Shown: piece after piece, positions 1 through 11,030 of the stretch
Numbering within the stretch: position 1 is the stretch's first letter
Layout of the letters: each line of letters begins with the position of its first letter
From: Eumeta japonica
Taxonomy: Eukaryota; Arthropoda; Insecta; Lepidoptera; Psychidae
Length of the DNA: 64,000 bases
Assembly: GCA_005406025.1 (NCBI GenBank)
Contig: BGZK01000851.1
Coordinates: 124,001 to 188,000 of the forward strand
Reading direction: 5' to 3'
Made by a program: the position numbers and the translations under genes
Notes under the pieces: generated by a model
Told to the model about the DNA's origin: nothing
What the model saw: only the letters and a program-made list of their open reading frames with translations
Database searches by the model: none

Positions 1-720
1 CACTAATCAACAGAAAACATCAATTTCGAGCTGGAATAGTGATGATTTTTGGGGAAAAAAAATGAATACTTTATTCAAATCATAGAAAGTAATTTCGTGA
101 AAATTATTTGACAATGTTTAAAGGTTCTAAAACGCTTGATCACTAACAACGTTCGGCTATCTTTCTAATTTTATGTGTTTTGTGCAATTCAAAAAACACC
201 CTATGTACCGATTCTACGCTCCTATTTGTTATTTTCGATACATTAATATCACGCAATGACATGAGGAGATTATTGAATTATAATCTTTCTTTTAATGATA
301 CCTCAATTAGATACTTTTATACCTATTTCTTTCAATATTAATTCAAATAGAATACCTAATTGACTATGGAACACGAGTCCACTCAATTTTTTTAGTTTCT
401 ATATCGAAAATCATAACTCATTTGGAAAATGAATACAAACGTTGTATAAGATTTTTTTAAATTATCCAGACAATGGTATGGTTTTCGTCCTATATTTATT
501 AGGGTCACATACCCAAAGGATGCCAACGGGACCCTACTACTAAGCCTCCGCTGTCCGTCTGTCTGCCACAGGGTTGTATTTCTTGAACTGTAGTAAGTGG
601 ACTTGTAATTTTTGCAGAGTATGTAATTACTATGGCCGATATAACAACAATTAATAAAAATAAAATAAAGTTAAAAAAATGTCCCTAAATAAATACAAGG
701 AACGTATTTATTTCGTTTTT

Positions 721-1170
721 ACGTGACAACGTCTTAAATTAGGTTGCGGCTGGGAGTCACTTATGAAAAGTGTAACGCTCGGTAACGTAACGATGAGTCA
801 CCGAACGAGAGAGAGCCCGCCGAATGCCTTGCGTCTCTCTATGATCGGTCTGCCGCGCGCAGCACTAGAGAATTAGTGCATAGCTTGCAAATGTATTGCA
901 AGTTATTGTATGTATATTTGTATATAAATACGTATGTATGTGTAAAGGTAAAAATAAAATTTTGTTAATATGAAATTCAGTGCGAGATTCTTTGTATAAA
1001 TTAATGTTTTAAATATAATTCTTTGTATAAATAAATGTTTTAAATTGTTACTATTATTTCATCCTTCTTCCTACTATACGAATGAATATTCACATTAAAA
1101 TGATTTTACCATTCAAAGTCGTTGTCACGTAAAACTTTCGCCCGTATACCGACTTTACAGGCAACCAAAT
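721..1170 (+). mobile_element. 450-bp non-autonomous repeat, copy 1
   Basis: The block starts ACGTGACAACGTC and contains near its end the inverted motif CGTTGTCACGT (1120-1130), followed by a further 40 bp that is also shared with copy 2 at 62351-62813. It has no coding capacity. Internally there is an imperfect tandem duplication of an AT-rich unit (ATTCTTTGTATAAAT...) around 980-1050. The two copies differ only by a handful of substitutions and short indels, so both arose recently. The transposon superfamily is not clear. Confidence 0.75.
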
Positions 1171-1775
1171 TATTTTTTTATTTTACTAAACTATTTTTTT
1201 TAAATATGTATAGTTAATGTTTGTACGATGTTACGGAACCTTTGGTGTGCTAATCCTACTCACACCTGGCCGTTTTTTAGTCTTCAAATATGCATTTTGT
1301 ATGTTTTAAATGTAAAAAATTAAATAATATGAATGAAATTAATTCCAACTTTATAGAAAATGAAATAATAATTCATTAATCTTCAAATGTATAAAGTTTG
1401 CTAAAACAATCACAACTGACCACTTTCGTAAACCGATTGTAGTTTTAATCGGTAATTAATGCTTTTGAAATTGGTTTTTTCTTGTCTCATAATAAATCAA
1501 AAAGGAAGGAGCGATCGAAATTAGGGTCATAAAAATAATCCAAACGTTATAAATATCTCTTTGAAGCTTTAAAAGTTCATTTTGACGTTAAAACTGAACA
1601 AAATACGCCCATCTTACTTATCCTTTTATTATATTGTAAAATGTAAAATAATGAATCTCCATACTTTATATTCCAGAAGAAAAGTGAAAATATCATAAAT
1701 GCATACAATTTATTACACTTATACAAATTACAAGAGGAAGGAAAAACATTCGTCTTATTAATTTACAAAATGTTT

Positions 1776-2433
1776 TCAAATGACGAACCATTTAATAAAA
1801 CATAGCCTGTTTGTACAATTGCAACTGCACACGTCGACTATCATGACCGAGTGCGATGCATTTAATGTCGAAGTGTTCAAAACGTATTGCAACGACTCAT
1901 AAATATTATAGAAGTACCAGTTATTGTGCGCTTTTCGACAGCCATACATATAGTAGTTCCAATTGCTGTCATCAGTCGGAGTCCAACCCTGATTTTGGTC
2001 TCGATCGCTCGCTAGAGCCTGACTCCTGTAATCACCACGATAACTCCAAACCGCCCCGATATTTGCCAAGAAAGGGTCTAATATATTTTAACGCATCCGC
2101 TTGCTGAACTTACTGCAGCTTGCTTCTAGACTCCAATGCTGTGTTGCTATCGAAGTGATCTGTCGTCTCTGTCATAGTACATACGATCTTGTTTGTGCGA
2201 AATTCGGAAGTTTACGTAAAATATTACTGGCCGGCTATCTAAAACTGTAATTAATATTTTGATTGTAAACAATCAACGTGAGTATTAAATTCACGACATT
2301 CATAAACGCATACCGAATGCCTGATTTGAACACTAATGTGTCGATTTAAAATTTTTTCGCTGTCTACGAAATTGGTGTAATAAATGCCGCTCGCGTCTCT
2401 GTTCAAGACGTCCGTGTCGTGTGCACTGCAAAT
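1776..2433 (-). other. Coding-like minus-strand block, unidentified
   Basis: Two open minus-strand stretches lie close together. The 5' one (from about 2433 down to 2251) follows a good acceptor-like run TTTTATTTGCAG and encodes a Cys-containing segment (SVCVYECREF, HVDC). The second (2069-1776) encodes a Trp/Tyr-rich segment with RGDYRSQ and NWNYYMYGC. They end in separate stops and I see no clear donor joining them. I recognise no family. They may be relics of an old gene, or chance. Confidence 0.15.
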
Positions 2434-3369
2434 AAAATGTTTCACCTGTGTTGTTTTACTTTACAATTTCACAAATGGTACCGAGTTGCGTTTGTGAGCG
2501 TACAAATTTTATTGGCGTGAAACGCGGTGTACTGTCATACGAAAGTTGCGAGCACCATTTGAGACAAACAACGTGTTTACTCGATAAATACAGAAACATC
2601 TGTGTTTAACCGACTGTAAAAGAAGGAGGCTCTTTTTGATATTAATATTCAGTATAAATACAAACGTTACATTGTGGATTCGGAATTTATTGTGTGTCAT
2701 TGTGCAGATATCGAATTCAAATATATCTTTATTTCATGGGTTATGAATGACGCTTTAAATAGATCATGATGTTTTAAAAATTTTCATTTGACTACTTTGC
2801 CGCTTTACCACTCGTTCTGATGCCAGCTTTTCCTCAAAAAGAATAAGGAAGAAACTTGGAGATAGCTCTTTTCAAATTTGAACAAATTATGTAGGACGAT
2901 CAAATATACATATAGATAGATCTAAAACAAACTCGCAAGAATTCGAGCTGGTTATATCCATGAATATTTGTCCTCTAAATATTCATATATTGCATAAAAT
3001 TTTTCATAAACATTTGCTTAATAATAATTTTAAATTTGCTTTAGGGTAGATTTTCAGAGACCTTATTGAACATGCGCACACAGAGCCCCCCCTATCTAGT
3101 AATATAAAGCTTTGTTATTTACTAGTGTAGCACTACATTTATCCGTTTCCATTGTAATGAACAGGTTGATAATACAAAATAACATAGTGTAGCAAGTAAT
3201 CTGCCTAATTGTGACTATTTTTTCAGCGTAGGTCATTACTCAAAAAATTTAAATTTCCCTAAACTGACATAAAATAATGACATGTCATTACCGTATATTT
3301 ATTGTACTAAAAATGACACCAACGGTGTTCTCAATCGACTACGATAAAGAGCTCTTCAAGACAAGAGCC

Positions 3370-3455
3370 TATTCCCTTGTAAAAGGCCGGCAATAAGCTA
3401 GTTACTCCCTCGGGGTTGCGGGGGTTCATGGGTGACGGTGATTACTGACTCTTCA
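3370..3455 (+). repeat. Degenerate lepidopteran SINE-type 3' segment
   Basis: The stretch with AAAAGGCCGGCAATAAGCTAG, then a GGGGTTGCGGG run, then TTCATGGGTGACGGTGATTA, resembles the common lepidopteran short repeat segment ending in CATGGGCGGCGGTAATCAC. The resemblance is from general knowledge of moth repeats. The copy is diverged and its 5' end is not clear. Confidence 0.5.
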
Positions 3456-3829
3456 GTGGTTTGCATGCAAAAACCAAAAGCAGAGTTTCAACCATAAAGC
3501 AAAACCGTTATCCATTTTCAAATATTACATCATCATTAGGACCGCACGGTGAGCAATATACCATTGAAAGTACGAAACTATATAACTGTTTAATACTTAA
3601 TATGAAAATAACAATAGCGAATCATCGGCACTTTTATATATTTTACCTTTTTATATAGACATTTCCTCATGTTGAAACTATTACAGTAATTTCAGGTAAA
3701 CAGGAAATTATTGTAGAAAAATATCGTTGAGTGCTTACAGAATTTTTTAAGTCGTAGACTTTTAAAGTAAACACGTTTATCTAGAGTTTGCTAATCTAAG
3801 ATAAGCCTGAAAAAACATTGTGCCATTTT

Positions 3830-4348
3830 CTATTCGCTGTTATTTACTGAAATCGAGGAGGAAAAGTTGTGCAGGACGAGTACGGACATTCGATAGTCAA
3901 GTACTTGAACTAAACTTAAAACAATAAAGGCTCTGTTTGGTGCATATTTATTTGTATGCGTATTTATGTTTTTGTATATACCTTTGTTCATATTGTACAT
4001 ATAACATAAATGTATATTTATGATTTGCTGTAAAATTATGGAATCGATATTGATAGTGTTCACAAACATAGCATTTTTATAATCAATGGAATTATATTTA
4101 TGACTAACGGAAAATTTCTTTATACCAATTAAATCAGAAATACTAAGTCGGTAGTATATATGGAAAATCTTATATAAGTCTGAAAATTCTGTTGAATTTT
4201 CACACACGATGTCCAAGTTTATTATTATCCCTTCACCGTTAAAGTGAACGATTCCGTCTGCGCGTGAGTTTGTGTTTTTGTTCGTCGGCGCGAGCTTGCG
4301 GAATCCAATTAGCGGCTTTAGGCGTCGTGGGTGGGCGTGTCTAGCCAA
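3830..4348 (-). other. Orphan 172-codon open frame, unidentified
   Basis: This is the longest single open frame in the window, beginning with ATG at 4348. The first 40 residues are basic and fairly coding-like (MARHAHPRRLKP). The rest is Ile/Asn/Tyr-rich, as expected of AT-rich non-coding DNA read by chance. I see no domain, signal peptide or neighbouring exon. Probably not a gene. Confidence 0.12.
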
Positions 4349-6339
4349 GCATTGCTGTTGCTGGCCAGGTTTTTGTCAACCAGTTTCTGTGACATGCCTA
4401 CGTTCCCACGATCTCTTTGTTTTGAAGCAGATGCAGCATTGAGAGGATCGAACTTGAAGCCCTATACGTTGATCTAATCGGCAGTTGGTAACAACCTTAC
4501 CGTTCTTTGTAATGCGATAGCAACAACCACGACCGACGTCTTAAACTTCTCCCCGAGACACATAGTGTCTAGTTTAATTCGACTTTAGTTAAAATCAAAG
4601 TCATGATCAGGATTCCAAATCGATATCTTCAAGGTCGAAAACACCATTCGCAATCCCGAGTCACGTCTGCTCTTTTCTACCCATAAAAATGCTCTGTACT
4701 ACCACCCAATGGTAATACATTCGTCTATAAAAAGTCAGAGCTATGTTGATTTCTTTCTGGTGAGTGCGCATTATTATGGCGTAGCGCATAGATTACCTTT
4801 CCTCATTATTGTTGATGACATTTTTTTCTACATGGTAACACTTTTTTTGGCAGTCAACCGGAACTTCGCTCGACTAAACAGAACGCTTCTTTGACGTAGT
4901 TCTGGTCTACTTTTGCGATTAGAAAACATTTTTTTTTTTGCCGATTCGAGTCGACGCTCCGGCAGCCCGAGATAGACGGTTTTTGTCTCCGTCTCTCTTT
5001 CTTTTTTTTTTAAGCGACAGTTTTCTCAAGCCCTGAACCATTAGCATAGGCGGCGGAAAAAAAAATGGCGTACTACGATTTTTTGCCGATTCAAGCGATG
5101 TCGATTGATTCCGATGTGGGGGGAGGGGGGAGGTTTGATCGATTTTAAGGGGTCGTAGAAAGTCTTTACACAGCTTCGAACGATGTGTAATCGATTCGCA
5201 ATATCGTCGATTTTTTTTCACCGTGCGATATCGATTGTCGCTGCCGGCGGGTCGTCGTTCACAATGGTTAAGATTTGATTATGGCATCGTGTCGTGAAGA
5301 CAAACTTGGACAGGGCGAAAACGTTTATGGCGAACTCGAAGAATTGTTTATGCATCGTGACTAATTGACGGTTTAAAAACACCGAGGTATTTTGTTAAGT
5401 ACTGAACTGACATATACTTGACATATTTCACGTACAAAAAATTAATAACTCATAAGTTACTTATAACTTAATCATAGTCGATGAAGTCACCCTTAACTTT
5501 TAATATTCGAATTACTTTTGTAGTAAATTTCTCTTGGTGTTTATTTATTTTAACTTCGGCGATCATTCTCAAAAAATTTTATGTCGTAATGGGATATTTC
5601 ACAAATTAAAATTGTAGAAATCAATTTAAGGCTATTAAAGCAATTGGATGAACTGTCTTTTTTATATTGAACGAGATTAGTGAAAACAAACTAATTCAAA
5701 CTATAGGAAATTTTGAAAAAGCCTTCAAAGATTCTAAAAATATGTCCTCGCACTTTTGAGCAAGCCTTTTACGTTTCGTAATAGAGTAAGCGTACAATAA
5801 TTTCTGGTCATAGATATGTCCCATTTTTTTTCTACACCTTCATATTTTGGCCAAATACGTTTACTTACAGCCAGTAATTTTTTTTTAAATGTACATAAAC
5901 GATATCAATATAAAAATTTCTACGCATTTGTGGAAGTTAATTTATCGCGTTACCATAATATTTCTGATCAAACAACGTAAAGCCGAAATTGCATTAAATA
6001 AGAAATACATGCCATTTATGAAAATTATATCTTTTTCTTATCACCTTTTCAAAAGATATCAAGTGAACTTAAACGTGCGAGGTAAAGTATCGAACGCGAG
6101 CCTCAAACTGACAGGCGTGTAGAAGTCTCTTTGTAGAAAAATGGAGGGCGGAAAACTAGAGAAAATTGTGTTGCAAGACGGTCGAGTGAAGGCGAAATTG
6201 ATAGCTGAGGGGAATGACCTACCAGAACCTTAATAGAATATCATTTATGACCACGTTTGTATTTCAAAACGACAGTAAGATGTGTACCACGAACGCCGAA
6301 TCCGTATTAGTAGCTGGTGTGTACGAATTCTAATCACAA

Positions 6340-6850
6340 TTTTTAGGGGTATATGGAGAAATTCCGGACGCTCTCGTCAGAAGAATTGTTACAAAGGTGA
6401 AACCTAGATTCATAATTATAACCTAGAAAGTAGTTAAGACTAAATACAGTGGTATATTAGAGCAGCAGCTTTTCCTGAGAGATTCAAGGTCTTTCTATCT
6501 GCTGCCAGGGTCATGACACAGTGTCCTAAGATAACCCGGGGATGTTGTTGGTGCACTTAAAGATAAAAATGCCAATATAACAGTAACGTACTGTGCTGAT
6601 ATTCTATGGCAATCAAGAGCACCCATTAAAAAAAAGGAGGGGGAGGTCTGCCCAAGGTGTGCTACATCTGCAAGATAATGCTTCAGCTCACACCACTCAC
6701 TCGGATTGCAAACGCTATGTGCATGCGACGGCAGATTCAAAATCATAGACCGTCCACCATTTAGACCAGACCTGACCACTGCTAACTACTTCCAATTCTC
6801 AAAACTAAAAAAGATTTTCGAGGGAATGGATATGGTATTGATGACACATT
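6340..6850 (+). pseudogene. Decayed mariner/Tc1-type transposase
   Basis: Broken reading frames carry the order of motifs of a mariner transposase: AAFPERFKVFLSAARVM (the segment before the first catalytic region), TVTYCADILWQSRAPIK, VLHLQDNASAHTTH with the second catalytic Asp (codon at 6674), and PFRPDLTTANYFQFSKLKK, equivalent to the usual SPDLAPSDYHLF block. At least one frameshift and several stops separate these parts. The third catalytic Asp is replaced by Asn (codon 6784-6786). Spacing between the second and third catalytic sites is about 36 codons, near the D34D of mariners. Upstream sequence to about 6130 may hold the worn N-terminus. No terminal repeats were found. Confidence 0.7.
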
Positions 6851-7829
6851 GAATACAATTGTGACCAAACACTTTAACAATAAAAAATACTTTTACACGG
6901 CCTTAGAAAATAATATTGACTGATCTCATAAGTGCATTGAGATAAGAAGCGATTATGTTAAAAAAATAGGGTGGGGCTGTGTCGGGGCAAATGGCCGCTG
7001 TTTTAACGTGAAACGTCTACGTCAGCGAGACGCTTTTAGTGTTTAAGATTGAAATGAAAACAAGGATGAATTCGTTCTAAAAATTTTAGTACAAAAGAGA
7101 CACTGAACGGTGACAGGTACAGAAGCGGTAAAGTTGCTCGCGGAGTTAGCATCGTCTACTGAGAATTCCGTGGTAACTTTGAATCACTCCTGAAATGGTC
7201 CCATTCATTCTATGCCAGATATTGAGATACCTGGGCATGACCCATAACCCCCTCTTTCCAACGATAGCCTTGATCCATATTTCTGGCTAGCTCTAGCACG
7301 AGCCGAGGCCGACATACTGAATTTTTATAATTTTTTATACAATTCCTGGTTGTCTTTAACTATAATTATTGTTCAAATTAAACATTTTTTTCATTTAAAT
7401 CGATTGTTCTAATAAACTATATAAAGACGAGAAAGAATCGCCGCGCAATCACATGCGAGTCTTGAGTATTAGTAAATAGAAATGAGTGAGAACGCTGCTC
7501 AAGGTCGCAACACCGAGCTAATGAAAATGAAAATAATGAAAGTAGATTTATGTTTTTAAGGCAAATAATTTCGTAACTATCAAGGTAAGACGATATAGAC
7601 CTTTTCGTTGCGGTTCACTATTCTGACCTGGTACCCGAATGTTTCAGCGAGATTTTGAAGACGTTTCACATAAAAATCTATAAAAATCACATCTGAATTT
7701 GGTTGTTTTCATTTCTGTGTAGAAAATTTATTGAACCCGTGTTAGTATCTAATAGTTTCAAGAACACCTCGATTGAATATTGCATCAAAATTTATATCCG
7801 CGTTGTCTCGTCGTTGTATCGCGAACTGT

Positions 7830-8165
7830 AAAATACAACAGTAATTGTGCATCGGCTCTCGGTTACGTTCGCGATCATCTGGTTTTTGTAACGCGCGCCC
7901 GTGCGATCATCATTTCTATCCGGGCGGTCATCGTTTTCGATGGGTAATGAAGTTTAATGGCCAAACGATTTCCACGCTCATTAGCGGCCGTGTGACCACA
8001 AAACAAACAATCCGTACCTCGATCGTGACGGACGACCCTGACTTTGACCGCGCGGGGCCGGCCGTGGGGCGGGGCGGGGCGGAGCGGGGCGGCCGTCGGA
8101 GATGTACGTCGCGGGCACAGGCCAATATGAATGAGCAGGTTGGCGACGTGAGTGCCGTCATGTTG
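7830..8165. promoter_or_regulatory. GC/CpG-rich island with GGGGCGG repeats
   Basis: A sharp GC-rich patch in AT-rich surroundings, with tandem GGGGCGG/GGAGCGG units at 8070-8090 and GGGGCCGGCC just before. Long overlapping open frames on both strands come from the low stop-codon density. No recognised protein is encoded. It could be a promoter or first exon of an unrecognised transcript, or GC-rich repeat debris. Confidence 0.3.
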
Positions 8166-8419
8166 AAGTATTATATTTTATTGCTGCCGATGCGCTATGA
8201 GCCGGTGGCTGTTCAGATTATAGATCAAGCGTTATCCTATCCTACTAATATAAAGGTGCGAGTTTGTTCCTTTTCTAAGTAAACGCTACAGCACGGATTT
8301 TGATGAAACTTTACAGTAACGTAGCGCTCATAATCAATAAAGATGTTAACTTCGTTCTCGTAGCAATACATTGAATTCTTTTATTTTATTTTATATCGTT
8401 TGCTCATCGGTAACAGATT

Positions 8420-8580
8420 GTTCAAGAGAGGGTCAAGATCGATACCGGTACGTGATCGGGGTTGGATCGAGACTGCATAGATTTGTCGGGAATCAGAATC
8501 ATGGTGGGCAGCGTCACCAGTCAATAAAAAAGGATTTCATTTCACGTCCACGCGGGCGGAGTTGCGGGTGAAAGCTAGTA
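8420..8580 (-). repeat. Tagged period-6 repeat, minus orientation
   Basis: Read on the minus strand, it begins ACTAGCTTTCACCCGCAACT then CCGCCCGCGTGGACG, and continues into a diffuse series of GATTC/CGATCC units. Same family as 10610-11030, 22670-22745, 24690-25090, 40260-40445, 40540-40870 and 53010-53310. Confidence 0.5.
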
Positions 8581-8771
8581 TGTTAATAAAATAGGAGCAC
8601 GCGCGTGATCATCTTGCGAAGTTATATTTTCGCCATTACCGTATTCGCGCTTTAGATCGTCTATCGGTGACCACCGATTTAATTAGCTTATTAATTAGTT
8701 AAACTAAACAAGTAATGTGTATTTTCAGATTCGAAGGTCGGACGGTATGAATTTTGTATGTGTGCGCCTAA

Positions 8772-8857
8772 GCCGCGTCACAGACGTAGCTATATTATAT
8801 ATCGGCATAATACGGTATAGCACGGCGTGCTATAATATATAGCCAGCCTGTGCGGTA
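8772..8857. repeat. Small imperfect foldback
   Basis: GCTATATTATAT on the left is mirrored by ATAATATATAGC on the right, and both arms continue into GC-rich outer halves (CCGCGTCACAG and CCTGTGCGG). The size and form suit a miniature inverted-repeat element. Confidence 0.45.
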
Positions 8858-9685
8858 GCGGAAACGATGCTACTATAAGTTTGTTTTCATATCGCTAACG
8901 GTCGGCCTAGCTTTTTCAAGTTTTCTTGCACACGCTAGTCTTTTCAAAGATATTCAGATTTGTAAACACAATAATAACGAATTCTCCGAATGCATTACGG
9001 TTAAATTTAATTGATAGTTTTTCGAAAGATGATTCGGATGCTGATTTTAATACGTAGATTGCCTTGTCAGGCACAAAAACTACAACTATATTGAGTTAAT
9101 CTAACTGTGACAAAATTCAATCTACACAACAATGTATATTAATATGTCTTACAGACCAGTTTAGTTTGATGCAACAGAAATACGTGTTATAGTGGCGTGT
9201 GAGGTCATTCGAATATTGCTATAGAAAATGTAACGTATGCTTATTGATAATTAATTGTTTTAATACATACTGTACTTAACACACGTTTGTGACGGGGGGT
9301 TTGATCGCATCACGTATGTACCTATTGCTTCGTAAAACATTCTTCGTATGTTATGTCCTGAGGTTCAGACAGTCGTAATATGTTGTTGTGTTTTATTACA
9401 GTATCGTAAAATGTTTATGGGCGAACTCTTCTTACACGATAACGCGAACTGGAACACACTGATATATTCATATTGGGTTTATCAGTTTTTTTTTTAAATA
9501 AATTGTTTATATTTGGCCAGTCTTATAATACGAAAGTGTTAAGATGTTAGTAATTTTTCGTTATCATATTACTAGAATTTCACCACGACTCCGCCCGCGT
9601 AGACGTATAATGAATGTCTTCCCCTTGTGTATCCGCAGATCACGAAATCGTTTTTTTTTTAACACGCTTTTATTTGCTTCACTTG

Positions 9686-9733
9686 TATGTTTGTTTGTTT
9701 GTTTGTTTGTTTGCTTGTTTGCTTGTTTGTTTG
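9686..9733. repeat. Tetranucleotide microsatellite (GTTT)n
   Basis: About ten GTTT units with scattered GCTT variants. A lepidopteran CCGCCCGCGT tag lies about 100 bp upstream (9590), so this may be the tail of a dispersed repeat. Confidence 0.85.
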
Positions 9734-10407
9734 TAACCGACTTCTTTGAACTCGATTTTGACCCACTTTGAACGGTCAGATTTTATTGAAACTTTGTAGA
9801 CTTATCAAGGACCGGTGACAATACAATAATTTGATAAGTTTGTCTAATTGTCCTGGTCAGGATCGCCAGGACTAATTAATTTGGTTTGGTAATTCTATTT
9901 GGTATCGATGTAAATTCAATCAGTTCAAAATAGGGACTTACGTATAAACAGAATTAATATAAAAAATAGGTACAAGGATTAATACATACAATGTCATAAT
10001 TTGATGTTGATAAAATATTTAGTTTTCTGAAGATTTCTTTTTGAAATGTAAATGAATATAATTAAAATTTTGGATGTAGAAGTTAAGTAGAAAAGTTCAT
10101 ATTTTCAATCAAATCATCTATAAAGAAAATGGATTCATGATAAAATAATATTTCATATTAAACTCTATAGTAAAAAACGTCAAAACTTAATTATTCTCAG
10201 AAATTAAGACCACAAACTTAAATATTCTATTCGAAGAGAATTTTACAATCATCCGCCCTCTATCAAAGGTTTACAATACTATCGACTTCTGTATCATTTT
10301 TGAAAATTAACACCTTGACCCTAACTCTCCCGTTCGGAAAGAATTTCCCATCCGTACACCCTCTGTCGTAGATTTACGATACTAAAAAAAAAATGTGCAT
10401 CACGTCC

Positions 10408-10493
10408 AGTATTATTGTGAAAAAAGCGTGGGGTGCTTTGTGCCATATTTTTTTCACTTATCAAGCACCCCACGCTTTTTTCACAATAATACT
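10408..10493. repeat. Perfect 31-bp inverted repeat with 24-bp loop
   Basis: The left arm 10408-10438 and right arm 10463-10493 are exact reverse complements, including the segment AAAAAAGCGTGGGGTGCTT. The spacer is 24 bp. No mismatches, so it is recent or under selection for folding. No coding capacity; probably a tiny MITE or foldback. Confidence 0.9.
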
Positions 10494-10609
10494 AATCTTT
10501 ATTCGTTCATTTATATTTTGTGCCTATATTAAGAATTATTTTTCGTTTTTTAGTTCGATGTGATCATCAAAGCGTGTTTTTTAGTTTTTTAAACTATATT
10601 TATATTCAT

Positions 10610-11030
10610 TCACAAACACGTTCTCGCTTCTGATCCCGCTTCTGCTTTCGATATAAGTTTCTTTCATTCTCGATTCCAATCGTAGTCCCGCTTTTGATTC
10701 TGACTCCCGGTCTTGATCTAAGGCGGTTCCAATTCCACTCTCGATCTCGGTCCCGTTTGAGATTTTGGTCCCAATTCTGCTTCTCATTCCGATTCCTGAC
10801 ACGCTCTGGATTCTAATTTTGATTCCTCACTCGATTGACCTCGGTCTCATTCCTGTTTTCGGTCCCAGTCTCGACTTTCATTTCTTTTCTCGTCCTGTGT
10901 TCAATTTCGATTCTCCTTCCGGTACCAGTTCTGATTTGGTCGAAGACGAATCGAATGCTAGTAGTATCAAAATAAAATTTGCGCTATATTACTCGAGGAT
11001 AGTGTAGCTTTGTATGAACGAAACAATTTT
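10610..11030 (+). repeat. Tagged period-6 repeat with conserved tail
   Basis: About 320 bp of irregular hexamer-like units (TCCCGATTC, TCTGATTCC and variants) lead into a tail containing GCTATATTACTCGAGGATAG and GTGTAGCTTTGTATGAA. The tail recurs at 24925-24960 after another such pyrimidine-rich stretch, so head and tail travel together as one family. Confidence 0.6.

Larger units (their letters stand above)
1171..6339. other. Intergenic, no supported gene
   Basis: Apart from the SINE-like fragment and weak open frames listed separately, AT-rich non-coding sequence. The part at 4360-4700 is less AT-rich, and 4920-5230 holds poly-T runs with repeated GCCGATTC(G/A)AG motifs; neither could be assigned. 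Confidence 0.55.
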
